Assembly: GCF_932526225.1 (NCBI RefSeq)
Contig: NC_064046.1
Coordinates: forward strand, 12,053,719-12,117,718
DNA: 64,000 nt
Source of the DNA: Nematostella vectensis
Lineage: Eukaryota > Cnidaria > Anthozoa > Actiniaria > Edwardsiidae
Direction: 5' to 3'
Both the position numbers and the translations under genes were made by a program. This document shows, one piece after another, positions 47,601 to 57,660 of the stretch. The first letter of the stretch is position 1; each line of letters opens with the position of its first letter. A model generated the notes under the pieces. The model was given only the letters and a program-made list of their open reading frames with translations. It was not told where the DNA came from and searched no databases.

Positions 47601-50600
47601 CGAAGTAACGTCCGTTTCATTTCCCTCCAAAAATGTTTGATTTATTTTTTTTAATTCAAGAAGATTTATTCTTTTAGCTATAAACAAACAATCCAGAATG
47701 TTGATGATCTTGCCCTATATTTTATACTAATCTGTAAAGTCTTCCGAGCAACTTTCATATTTAGAAAAAAAGCAAGCATCAAGCTTTTTAGCGAAACGAC
47801 ATTTGTATTATTTTCATGTATTCTTATCTTAACCTGAACCTATTATTATATTGGCTACATACACAGGGCGCGCGTTCTAGATCAGCTTGTACAATATCCC
47901 AATACTCTTCATCTTTTAGTAATCTGTAACTTCAAATAAAAATACTTACAAGGTTCAAGCCTTTCTTTGCAAGGATTTATGCTTTTTTTTATTCACAAAA
48001 AGTTGTTATTTCAGATGCACGAAATTCTACATATAGTCTTTACATGCTATTTAACATAATTTCAGTATGTTAGGACTTTATGATTTATCCAGATCATCAA
48101 CGACTTTGTTAGTTTTTTCTTATTCTATAATGAGCTAACCATTGTTTTTTCTTACTAAATCCGTACCCAAAGCCTGCTGTAAGGCTCGGTTAATGTATTC
48201 ATCTTTAAACTAATTTAGACTCGTCGTGCTCGTTCTAACCAAACCCGCAGTGCACAACACCAAACTGAGTGTTCCCCTATGGATTTTGTTAGTTTAACAT
48301 AATTGCCTATAGACAATAAGTGAAAAAAATAGTCTTTTTTTTTTCACTTAGAAAGCTACTACTATGAATGAAATATAAATGCTTGAAAAAATTATCCTCA
48401 AATTTAATTTTCTGTAAAAATTACCTTGAGAAATGAACTTAGCTATACTTATTTAACAGCAATTATATGCCTGGCAGGCAGGCTTTAATTCCGTTTATTT
48501 GCAATAGGAATTCTGGTGTCTATTTAGGGTAATGTATGCGCTCCTAATCTTCCAAGCGGCCATGAAGATCATGTATTCCACCTTTCTTAATTCTCCCCTT
48601 ATCAAAATATCACTGACAAGCCGTGAATATACAATTGGACTAGCTAGTAAACTCGTTTGCCGTTGTTATAACTCGTTTTTTCATGTCCTGCTAATTGAGT
48701 TTCTATTCGGGTCCTAATTATCAAGAGCTGTTGCCCAAGGGGTTTCGCTGCACTGTTTCCGCAGCGCTTGCTTTCACGTTACAAACCTCTAATAAGTGCC
48801 AATAACTGTCCTTAATAATTTGCTACGTCGCTTCAAGATCTCGTACTTACTTTTTATTGATTCGATTCCTAGCGCATTTTTTTGGGGATAATCCATAATG
48901 TCAGTTATTTCACCCCAAAAAACGGTATGCTATTTTCATACATATTTATTTTTCATACATACTTATTTTTCACTATTTATTTTCCCTTTTTTTTTCAAAC
49001 TGTGTTCACGTTAATATTTCATTAGCATAATTACTTCAAATAAATCTAAACAAAGAACTTTGTTTCTGAGCTCCTCGAAGGCCGTTTGTGAGGCGATAAT
49101 TTCACCCAGATTTCTGCTTGATCCCCTTTGCCATCCAGGCTTTCGTTACTTTCACCTCTTGTAAGGACGGATATCCGGAAAGGAAACACAGTGGCATCGA
49201 TCCCTCAAACCAATCCTATTTATCCCTCCGCAGGGGCGGTATAGCGTTCTGTCTGAATATGCAAGGTCGACGAAACGGGGAAGCGTTTATACGATTCGAG
49301 AACGGCGACCACCGCGATCTAGCGCTCCGAAGGCATAAGATGCATCTAGGAACACGATATATCGAGGTGAGGAACCGTTCTTACGTTCTTAGGCGCTTTG
49401 AAGGCCTTAATCATCTGAGGTGTGAAACCAATTAGCTCGTTAAATGTTTTGTAGTATTCTGACACGCACACTGAAAAGATAAAAGCGTCTGTGAAAAGTT
49501 TCGCGGGTGGTTTATAGGGTATATTTCTCCTTTGCGCACGACGTTGCCTATAAGAATGAACTAAATCATCATGTTTTTTTTCTCGTTTATTATATTCTTT
49601 TTCGTTCTGCTTGCTTGTGACGTTATCATGTTTTTGATAAAAGTTTAAAGTATCAGCTACGTGCCAGATCGTTAGGAACCGAAGTTACCGTTAAGTTTTT
49701 AGCATGGAAGAGGCGTTAGCTCGTACAATTAGTGTCACACTTCAATGAAGTTAGCTCGTACAATTAATGTCACACTTCAATGGAAAAACCAAAGGCCAAA
49801 GTGCGCTAACAAATATTTGGCACACTAAACCCTTTCCCCCCCATAAGATAGTAACTTTCCCTTATCCCTGCGAAGAAATTTTTTTGGTACTGCTGGTATC
49901 AAGGCCAAAGTGCGCTGAAAATGAGCGCATTATTTACCCTCACCCTTGCGAAAACTAGTATTGCTTATTGAAACTACTGGTATCAAACAATGCATGCGCG
50001 TTCGCTTAGGGATGCCCACAGAAAGCCGTTAGGGTCTTTTATTGTACGTGATGTTCGACGAACTTATCAGGCAAATATTTAATTATACAACACAAACTCC
50101 GGGGGACCCTTCCACGTCTACCCGCACTACCATGCGAGGCCCTGTGACATGATCCTTGTATTTTACTGACGAATCTGTTAAAAACTGTGAGTGAATTCCC
50201 TGAGTGATTCAATGACAAGCTGTCATATAGGCGATCTCCTTTTAGTCCACGCTGTGTTCACGGTAGTCTCTCTTCTTGTCCAATGGCTACCTTACGCGAC
50301 CTTAATCACCCTCACAACACGTTCACCCGCTGACTCTAAATATTTTCTTGACGTCACAATCAACCAAGAGATACTCTCGAGGCGAAACTCCAAGGCCATC
50401 CAAGGTCATTTGGGCTGTTATTTGAGCGAACGCGCTTTTCTAGTGTGTCCTTCCCGCATTTTTTCTGCGACTCTTTGCGTCCATTCGGCCAGGTGCTTCT
50501 ACATCTTTGCACGTTCTCTCAGCATTATACTTTATTTTGTAAACTATAACCACAGGTGACGGTCTCTGGAAGTGTCTAGATTACAGAAAAACGGGTTATT

Positions 50601-53600
50601 TCGTGGGAAGATGTGTGAATTCCTAGTGTGAACTCTAGTTGTTGGTAAACCCTTCTGCAATTACCGGTGGAAGCTTGGGACTCTCGGTGGCTTTGTGAGT
50701 AAATACGCGGATAAAATTAGTTGTTTCGTTTTTCCTAATTAGTAATGCTCTCCCCAGGTCTACAAAGCCAGTGCACAGGATTTTCTACGGATCGTCAGAG
50801 GTATGTCTGTTTCGGAATTCCCAGCGCCCGCGCCTCAGTGTACTTCTTTATGATAGGCTTTGAGAAGCAGCTGTATCTTGGCTCAACTTACATAGTGCGC
50901 TCACCCCTATGTGTGGCTAATGTATACAGGGGGTGGAAACATCTCGAAGTGAGACAAGAAAAAATAGCGAAAAAATTGTTCATTAACCTTAGTGTTGTCG
51001 CCGTAGAAAGTAAAACCCGCCTTTACGATTCACACTCCTTTTTCTCCATACATCACATAAAGACAACGTTTTCTCTTTAACTCCAATCAATATGCTTTTC
51101 TTCCAAACTGTTGTATGATATTCCGTATTTTAGCTCAACGTCACTTATGTGTTTTTTTTTCTTCCTTTTTACGTACTTTACACAAACACACCTGATTTTT
51201 ATATTAGTGATGTCACGTAAAAACCGTCTATACGATTAGCACTCTTCGCTGCAATGTTTATCCCGAATTCTGGTAAAAAAAAAAAAAAAACGTCTTCACT
51301 CTTCCTTATAACATGTTTTCATATTATACATACATAGCGTGCCTAAAAATATCAGAGGCACATTGTTTTGGGTAGAGATGTGTGCGGGAAACCAACAGCA
51401 GGGTTCTGTGGTTCGGTGGGTCTTGTAGCGTCGTCCTTGTATTGGATCAAACAGTCATTATAAACAGAATCTTTACCTTTCAAGAGATCACAGTATGACG
51501 AGCTATCTATCGACACGGAACAGACGAGTTCAGTCATACGATTTGCATAATTCACCTATTAGACAACCTGCAAGCCATTTCTATAGCTCCCATATTAAGT
51601 ATAATAGTTCTATGCTTCACATATTTCTATAGCTCTCAGTGGCGCATTACAATTTGAATAAGATAACAAGTAAACCGCGCGTCCTTATTTTAGTCGCTTG
51701 TAACTACGCACTGTCGGCTCATGCCATCTGTATGATACCGCTGATCATTAGAGACCGTTACTAAGCACTATTGGCGCATGCCTACCATATCTTACCGCTG
51801 ACCATTATTCCCTCCTTACAGGACCAATGGATGTCACACAGATCGCGGCTAACTTCGTGTCCACAAATGCGGAAGTAATTATTCGTATGAGAGGTCTTCC
51901 CTTCAGCACCAAGGCTGCAGATGTAGTAAGTATGGGCATTGCATCGGAGCAAGTTGGGTGTGGGGGTGGGGGGGGGGGGGGGCGCATCGGATCGAGTAGG
52001 GGAGGGGGTGCCAGTAGCGTCAAGTCAACAGGGAAACTGCAAAATATATTTTTGACTGCACAAGAAAAAGATTTGAATGCCTAAAAGAATAAATGCACAC
52101 CACGGATAATGACAACCTCCTTTTTATCTTAACTATTTGGAAAAACACCTGATATATAATCATGTATAAGGGTACCAAATAAAATATATTGATTGATTGA
52201 TTGAGTCCTTTTTTCTGCGCGTTGTTTGTAAAATCTGACCTTTGTGGTTGGTGATTTGGCGGTTTATCTAGAACGGGGATTTCTATAGGTGGCTGCTTAG
52301 TAGAGGTACCTTGGGGAGGCTTATGTATTCTCATTGTTTCCAGGTGCGTTTTTTCGGAGATGACGTCCCAGTGTACCGGGGAGAGGGTGGAATCCTCATG
52401 GTACGCGGACGCAACGGCAAAGCCACAGGCGACGCGTTTGTCCTCTTCGAGACAGAGGAACACGGCCGCGCTGCACTCAAAAAGCACCGTGAAGTCCTAG
52501 GCTCACGTTACGTCGAGCTCTTCCGCAGTTCTCAGAGCGAGGTCCAACAAGTGCTTAGCTCCCTTAGCCTATTCATGATGGGGGTACCACCGCTCGCAAT
52601 GCTTCCCAACCCCCTCCCGCAGCACCCGCCTTTTCACCCGCCTATGTTCCTGCCCGGGCCGGTCCCGTACGCAGCGAATGGTGGGTCGAATGCCAAGGAC
52701 TGTCTTCGGCTGCGCGGGTTGCCGTTTTCGGCAACGGTTCAAGACGTGTTGGATTTTCTGAAGGAGCACGCGGCGTATGTTGCGCCCGGAGGAGTTCATA
52801 TGGTCTACAATACACAGGTGAGATAGCTTGACCCAGATTCAGGGCTACCTGTGTAGTCATCTTATACTCTTACATTTATAATAGAGCTTGACCCAGATTC
52901 TTTATGGGTCTTCAAAACATATGCTAGAAGGCTTGCCCTATATTTAGGGCCTACCTAGCTGTTTAGTCTATATCGGTCTTTAACACATAAGCTAGGGGAC
53001 TTGACCCAGACTCAGGGAAAACTGTGTGGTCTATATGAGTCTACAACACATAAGCTAGGGGACTTGACCCAGATTCAGGGATAACTGTGTGGTCTATATT
53101 GGTCTTCAACACATAAACTAGGGGACTTGACCCAGATTCAGGGATAACTGTGTGGTCTATATTGGTCTTCAACACATAAACTAGGGGACTTGACCCAGAT
53201 TCAGGGATAACTGTGTGGTCTATATTGGTCTTCAACACATAAGCTAGGGGACTTGACCCAGATTCAGGGATAACTGTGTAGTCTATATTGGTCTTCAACA
53301 CATAAGCTAGGGGACTTGACCCAGATTCAGGGATAACTGTGTGGTCTATATTGGTCTTCAACACATTACCTAGGGGACTTGACCCAGATTCAGGGATAAC
53401 TGTGTGGTCTATATGGGTCTTCAACGCATAAGCTAGGGGACTTGACCCAGACTCAGGGATAACTGTGTGGTCTATATGAGTCTTCAACACATAAGCTAGG
53501 GGACTTGACCCAGATTCAGGGATAACTGTGTGGTCTATATTGGTCTTCAACACATAAGCTAGGGGACTTGACCCAGATTCAGGGATAACTGTGTGGTCCA

Positions 53601-55482
53601 TATTGGTCTTCAACACATAAGCTAGGGGACTTGACCCAGATTCAGGGATAACTGTGTGGTCTATATTGGTCTTCAACACATAAGCTAGGGGACTTGACCC
53701 AGATTCAGGGATAACTGTGTGGTCTATATTGGTCTTCAACACATAAGCTAGGGGACTTGACCCAGGCTCAGGGATAACTGTGTGGTCTATATTGGTCTTC
53801 AACACATAAGCTAGGGGACTTGACCCAGATTCAGGGATAACTGTGTGGTCTATATGGGTCTTCAACACATAAGCTAGGGGACTTGACCCAGATTCAGGGA
53901 TAACTGTGTGGTCTATATGGGTCTTCAACGCATAAGCTAGGGGACTTGACCCAGACTCAGGGATAACTGTGTAGTCTATATGAGTCTTCAACACATAAGC
54001 TAGGGGACTTGACCCAGATTCAGGGATAACTGTGTGGTCTATATGGGTCTTCAACACATAAGCTAGGGGACTTGACCCAGACTCAGGGATAACTGTGTAG
54101 TCTATATGAGTCTTCAACACATAAGCTAGGGGACTTGACCCAGATTCAGGGATGACTGTGTGGTCTATACGAGTCTTCAATACATAAGCTAGGGGACTTG
54201 ACCCAGATTCAGGGATGACTGTGTGGTCTATATGGGTCTTCAACACATAAGCTAGGGGACTTGACCCAGACTCAGGGATAACTGTGTGGTCTATATGGGT
54301 CTTCAACACATAAGTTAGGGGACTTGACCCAGATTCAGGGATAACTGTGTAGCCCCTACAGTGCGCTTATGTCCAATGGGTTTGGCGGGGTTGTCTTTAG
54401 CGGTCAAAGGTCCATGATTTCGTCGCGGTATCCTTTTTCTGCAGATTGTGACATGTGTTTTGAGAAAGTCACCCCGGTCTCTAACGATCACTTCTTACCA
54501 CAGGGTCGACCATCAGGGGACGCGTATGTCCAGCTTCTTTCTCCGGACTTCGCTGCTGCGGCGGCAAACGAGCTCCACAAGCATCACATGGGGGAACGAT
54601 ATATAGAGGTGTTCCCCTGCTCCAACTCCGACATCTCAGCAGTCATCGCTAGCAGCACGCTAAACCAGACAAAGATACCGCTCAACAACCTCTCGTACTC
54701 TCCAACAAGCTATCCCCCTACCTCGGGCGTGGTTGCGTACGGGAGTACCTCTCCCATCAATGGACACACCGACAGTCCCATGATACCATCCCCATCCCGA
54801 TCACCCCCGGGAGTGTACATGCCTCAGCAGACGCCATACTATAACTGTTTATTGCCCAATAGTAGTATGGGCTGCGGACCTGTGAGCTACTACCCGACAA
54901 GCACTGCGGCACAAGCCATGCGCATGCGCATGGCGCCATATGTCACGCCAACATATGAGGTGGTGCCTTTCTTCCATCACGGCTACCAGGTGGGTTTCAT
55001 GGTGTGAAACGGGTTCGATTCCCGGACAAAACGTGGGTAGTATCTTTCGGTTTCTGAATTTGAATTATTGAACGTATGTGGGCTCACTAGAAGCTTTTGT
55101 TTCTAAGTTGCAAGATAGATAATTCATATTACGTATTAGGATTTTAAATGTGAAGTGCTTATCACATTGGTAATATAAGCGCTATTATTTTTGACGCCTT
55201 GTTAAACTCATACTAACCAAACGCCAATTTGGAATATGGACCATTGACTATTAAAGAGTGTCTATCAGCCACTAATGTGTGATTGTTTATAATTGAAAAT
55301 ACAACGGTTTGTACACAAGAAAACTTCAAAATAACAATCTACAAATCTGATACGTAATTGCCGATATTTGATTGAAAATATATTGGTTACTCGCTTGAAT
55401 AAACTCTCGTGTTTAACCCTTTAGTGATCATCTATTTCCTTACTCACAGGTTGCAGAATACGGAGTCGGACCCTGTAGATAG
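32623..55482 (+). CDS. ESRP: Epithelial splicing regulatory protein (ESRP/Fusilli)
   Basis: Twelve exons: 32623-32751, 32953-33069, 36571-36790, 37716-37805, 40089-40143, 45864-45968, 49234-49366, 50758-50800, 51822-51925, 52344-52817, 54504-54989 and 55450-55482 (stop TAG). Every intron is GT-AG and the phases (0,0,1,1,2,2,0,1,0,0,0) agree, giving 662 residues; human ESRP1 has 681. Residues 1-200 match the ESRP N-terminal RNase H-like domain ([36 protein letters not shown]). Quasi-RRM1 is at about 212-288 ([46 protein letters not shown]). RRM2 is at 317-395 ([28 protein letters not shown]). RRM3 is at 452-530 ([34 protein letters not shown]). The tail is Ser/Pro/Tyr-rich. ESRPs bind GU-rich sites and control epithelial splicing programmes in animals. 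Exons 4 and 5 are short, but both encode residues alignable to vertebrate ESRP and fit phase. Confidence 0.93.
33070..36570 (+). other. ESRP intron 2
   Basis: A 3.5 kb intron of AT-rich sequence. I see no exon and no clear transposon in it. The splice donor is CAG then GTAATG; the acceptor is TTTATGATAG. Confidence 0.5.
36847..37350. repeat. TTAA-bounded foldback element with 45 bp terminal inverted repeats
   Basis: Left end TTAAACACGAGGTTACGCTA then TAAAAGGGAAAGCTCCTCCC. The reverse complement of the right end is TTAAACACGAGGTTTCGCTA then the same TAAAAGGGAAAGCTCCTCCC. The two ends differ at one position in about 45. Length is 504 bp with no coding capacity. It sits in ESRP intron 3, 56 bp after the donor of exon 3. 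The high similarity of the ends suggests fairly recent insertion. Confidence 0.85.
37837..38880. repeat. Degenerate CACGA/ACGAT-rich repeat block
   Basis: From 37837 to about 38070 the phrases AACACGAGAAGATCA, CACGACATCTT and CACGAGACTA recur. From about 38618 to 38870 the motif ACGAT or TACGATAC recurs many times. The two halves flank the 38525-38608 hairpin. It looks like an old tandem array or the arms of a repeat-rich element, in ESRP intron 4. Frames across it are repeat artefacts. Confidence 0.55.
38525..38608. repeat. Near-perfect 35 bp hairpin with 14 bp loop
   Basis: The left arm 38525-38559 and right arm 38574-38608 are reverse complements with one mismatch in 35 bp. The loop is CGCTTGGCTGGCGT. 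The arms include CTGCTAGCAGAGGCCTC. It lies in ESRP intron 4 and would be transcribed in the ESRP pre-mRNA. It may be a small foldback element or a small-RNA precursor; see findings. Confidence 0.9.
42277..42457. repeat. Short inverted repeat, 15 bp arms
   Basis: CACAGGGAGCCCAAG at about 42277 and its exact inverse CTTGGGCTCCCTGTG ending at 42457. The interior has no coding signal. Probably a small MITE in ESRP intron 5. Confidence 0.55.
43943..44150 (+). repeat. Tandem duplication of about 108 bp
   Basis: TTTTGAAATTATATTCCATA followed by CAGTTTGCGTAAACA occurs at about 43946 and 44054. Each copy is followed by a similar T-rich, TTTAGAAT-containing stretch and by CACTG/ACTGGTTTATTCCGAAT or close variants. 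It lies in ESRP intron 5. Confidence 0.65.
44270..44500 (+). repeat. Dispersed repeat family B, copy 2
   Basis: CATTTTGTCACCCTAGCATA, GGGCTGATTTTGGGG, then AACAATAACAAAGGTGCG: same order of blocks as copies at 27340-27600 and 44690-44870. In ESRP intron 5. Confidence 0.65.
44690..44870 (+). repeat. Dispersed repeat family B, copy 3
   Basis: GGCTGATTTGGGGAAGCCAA, TTTCGATTGAATTTGGTAAA, TTATTTCGAGATTTTAATAC and AACAATAACAAAGGTGTG. Closer to copy 1 (27340-27600) than to the adjacent copy 2, so the two neighbours may be separate insertions. Confidence 0.7.
45206..45403. repeat. Foldback element with about 48 bp arms
   Basis: CTTATGCCTAGTGCACACTA on the left is exactly matched by the inverse of the right end, and the arms continue through GACATGGGCGCGCGCAC. 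The phrase CATAACGACATGG recurs in both arms. The 198 bp element is in ESRP intron 5, about 460 bp before exon 6. Confidence 0.85.
45980..46240 (+). repeat. AGTCACGCA-type degenerate repeats
   Basis: Variants of AGTCACGCA and GGCACGAATAGT recur about eight to ten times within 260 bp directly after the donor of ESRP exon 6. The spacing is irregular. It resembles the CACGA-rich block of intron 4 in composition, so both may derive from one kind of element. Confidence 0.5.
49718..49785 (+). repeat. Tandem 35 bp direct repeat
   Basis: GTTAGCTCGTACAATTAGTG then TCACACTTCAATG is repeated at once as GTTAGCTCGTACAATTAATG then TCACACTTCAATG. Two copies only, in ESRP intron 7. Confidence 0.8.
52824..54355. 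repeat. 63 bp minisatellite, about 22 copies, in ESRP intron 10
   Basis: A 63 bp unit (AAGCTAGGGGACTTGACCCA, then GATTCAGGGATAACTG, then TGTGGTCTATAT plus TGGTCTTCAACACAT) is repeated with high identity from about 52980 to 54355; two diverged units precede it at 52824-52980. Because 63 is a multiple of three, the minus strand is open for 422 codons of a 21-residue repeat. This is a by-product of unit length, not a gene. The array fills nearly all of the intron between exon 10 (donor at 52818) and exon 11 (starts 54504). Confidence 0.95.
55254..55395 (+). repeat. Dispersed repeat family C, copy 2
   Basis: Matches 23960-24110 in order and spacing of TTGTTTATAATT, AATCTGATACG and ATATTTGATTGAAAATATAT. 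It lies in the last ESRP intron, 55 bp before the final exon. Confidence 0.6.
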
Positions 55483-56245
55483 TATACCATCTCTGAACTC
55501 CTGTAAACCCACCAAGCCCGGAAACCAGGTCATGCCATAACAAGCCGCGCACCAGCCTGATGAACAACCTCACTAACATGGGCACTAAATCAAGACCACG
55601 TAAACCCTACGTAGGATTAAAACAAAAAACACCTCGCTATTGCGACCTCTCTTGCATTGCCCTATGTTTCCCATGATTAACGTAGTTGCGTAAACGATCA
55701 CGGGATTGAGTAGAGTATACAGTTTTGAAAGAATCTTTGCTAATAGAAAATCACCCATTTTTCAACTCGCTTTAATGACACTATTTCAAGGCTTGGGAAA
55801 ATCCAAGTTCGTATTTATTTTTGTTTGGAATCATAAAATTTAGAATTTAGCAATGAATTAATGCAATTCATAGTCAGAAACAAAATAGCGGATTCCTAAT
55901 GAGCTCGTTCCAGCTCTTTAGGTTCCATGTACATTAAAAAAATCAATCAAAAATATGATAAGAAGGCGCTATGCCAATCGCATGCGCGCGTTGTGTGCAA
56001 CCGCAAAAGTGGAACGCTGGCGCACAATAAGGAACTTTTATATTCTGTGTCATGTGTTGTCCTCAAATTCAATACAGAAATGACACGAAAGCAAAAAAAA
56101 AATATTGCTTGAATGAACAGAATTCCAAACTTTGCTGAAACGCGCTAAGTTTGAGGAAATTTAAATGTAGATCTACAATTGATGTTGAGAACACAAAAGA
56201 TTATTTAAAGACTGATTCATCAAAATCAGTTACTAGCCAAAACGA

Positions 56246-56251
56246 AATAAA
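56246..56251 (+). terminator. Candidate polyadenylation signal AATAAA (ESRP)
   Basis: About 765 bp after the ESRP stop codon on the sense strand, in AT-rich sequence. Other hexamer variants nearby make this uncertain. Confidence 0.35.
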
Positions 56252-57388
56252 ATCGAAAGAAAAATGTTATCTTTATTTTTAGATCCAATCAACAACTGTA
56301 ATTTAATCTAGAATCTTTATGCTTCGTACACACAACTTCAAATGAGTGCCATTCTCAGAAATGTTGTATAGTGTAGCAAATAACACTGACAAAGGCAGGT
56401 TCAAAATCAATCGATTTAATTTAATTTAGAATGTCATCCGCGGAGAACTTTATTTGAAACGAAGCGTCGCTTAACAGTATTGTCACGTTTTCCTAAGCCT
56501 TGCTTCGTATTCCCCGTAATAAAATGACCTTGTCTTCAAAACGAGGCGCATCGAAGCGCGGCACGGACAAGGCCAGGCTTCCATGCAGTCTCGTTTTGAT
56601 GCGAAGAGCTGTATTTGATTGAAAACGGCGATCCTCTTGACGCTTCCCATTTGTAATATAGCAGCTACATTGAATACATCGTAATCACTTAGAGAGAAAC
56701 ACATGACGACAGGCAGTCGTCATTGCCTACAAAGGCGTAATGTTGGTGTTGCATTGGATCCTCAAAGAATACATAATGTATAAAAGTAGAAGTGATTGTT
56801 CGTATTATAGAGGTTCTAGTGTGAGACAAACATTTTTTGCTGTTAGGAGTTGTTTGATGAGAATGAAAATCGTCGCATGTTACTTAACAGTTTACTTTCT
56901 CACTCACGTTCTACCAACTCTAGTGGTATGTTTATAGTAGCAGGTCGAAACTAGTACATAATCGAAACTACTGTGAATAGCAAGAGAATGATACACAATA
57001 AATGGTCACTGAAAAAGGCCAGCCATTGAATGTCGCATTTTGTTTGGTTAGCTTGAATGAAAGCTGTCATCTGATTGGCTGGATTATTTATGAACTGTTC
57101 ACAGTTGTTTGAAAGCTGGTTCATTACCATAATTAGTCAATTAGATAAGTTCACTTTATCTCCATCCGTCACTATTCATTTTCTCGTTCATCAACATTCA
57201 TTTTGTTGTCATACCAAACAAAAAATAAAAAAGATTAGAAATGAAACTATGCCTTGTGTTTTTTGGAAAAGGGAAAATTACTTGAGCCGTTTTTGGCCAG
57301 TATAGGAACGAATAAGTTAAACCCAAAGCCAAGCGGTATAACGAATCTCTCTCTCAAATGTGAATTGACAAAAAGTTAATTTTCTTAT

Positions 57389-57394
57389 TTTATT
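57389..57394 (-). terminator. Candidate polyadenylation signal AATAAA (SIRT5-type gene)
   Basis: AATAAA on the minus strand about 270 bp beyond the sirtuin stop codon. Confidence 0.45.
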
Positions 57395-57660
57395 GGCGAT
57401 ATTATATAATTTACTGGTTCACGTATCGTCCCGTGCTTCCACTTTTTTTTCAAATAGTTACTTTTTCTAACAACTTCTGGACGCTGGTTTTAGTGGGCGA
57501 TGGGGGAGGGGGGTATTTACTGGGGGGGGGGGGGGGGGGGCAGATACCTTATCTAAATGTTCTTTTTCTGAAGAACGTCAGTCAATCACTTCAATTTGCA
57601 TTTCAAGAAAAAGACAGGACGAAAGTCCTTTTGAACTTTGTATCAAGGAAAAATATCCCA

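Larger units (their letters stand above)
55483..57660. other. Intergenic region between convergent ESRP and SIRT5-type genes
   Basis: The two genes converge. I see no exon here. It should contain both 3' UTRs. A plus-strand AATAAA at 56246-56251 may end ESRP transcripts. A minus-strand AATAAA (TTTATT at 57389-57394) may end the sirtuin transcript. A G-run lies at about 57520-57540. Confidence 0.5.

Noticed and set aside
53060-53080. AGGGATAAC in the 63 bp repeat, reminiscent of a homing-endonuclease site
   Set aside because: Only about nine bases match and no endonuclease gene is present; coincidence.
53041-54309. A 422-codon minus-strand frame of 21-residue repeats
   Set aside because: It is exactly the 63 bp minisatellite read in one frame; the unit length is a multiple of three, the array lies in an ESRP intron and there is no flanking gene structure.
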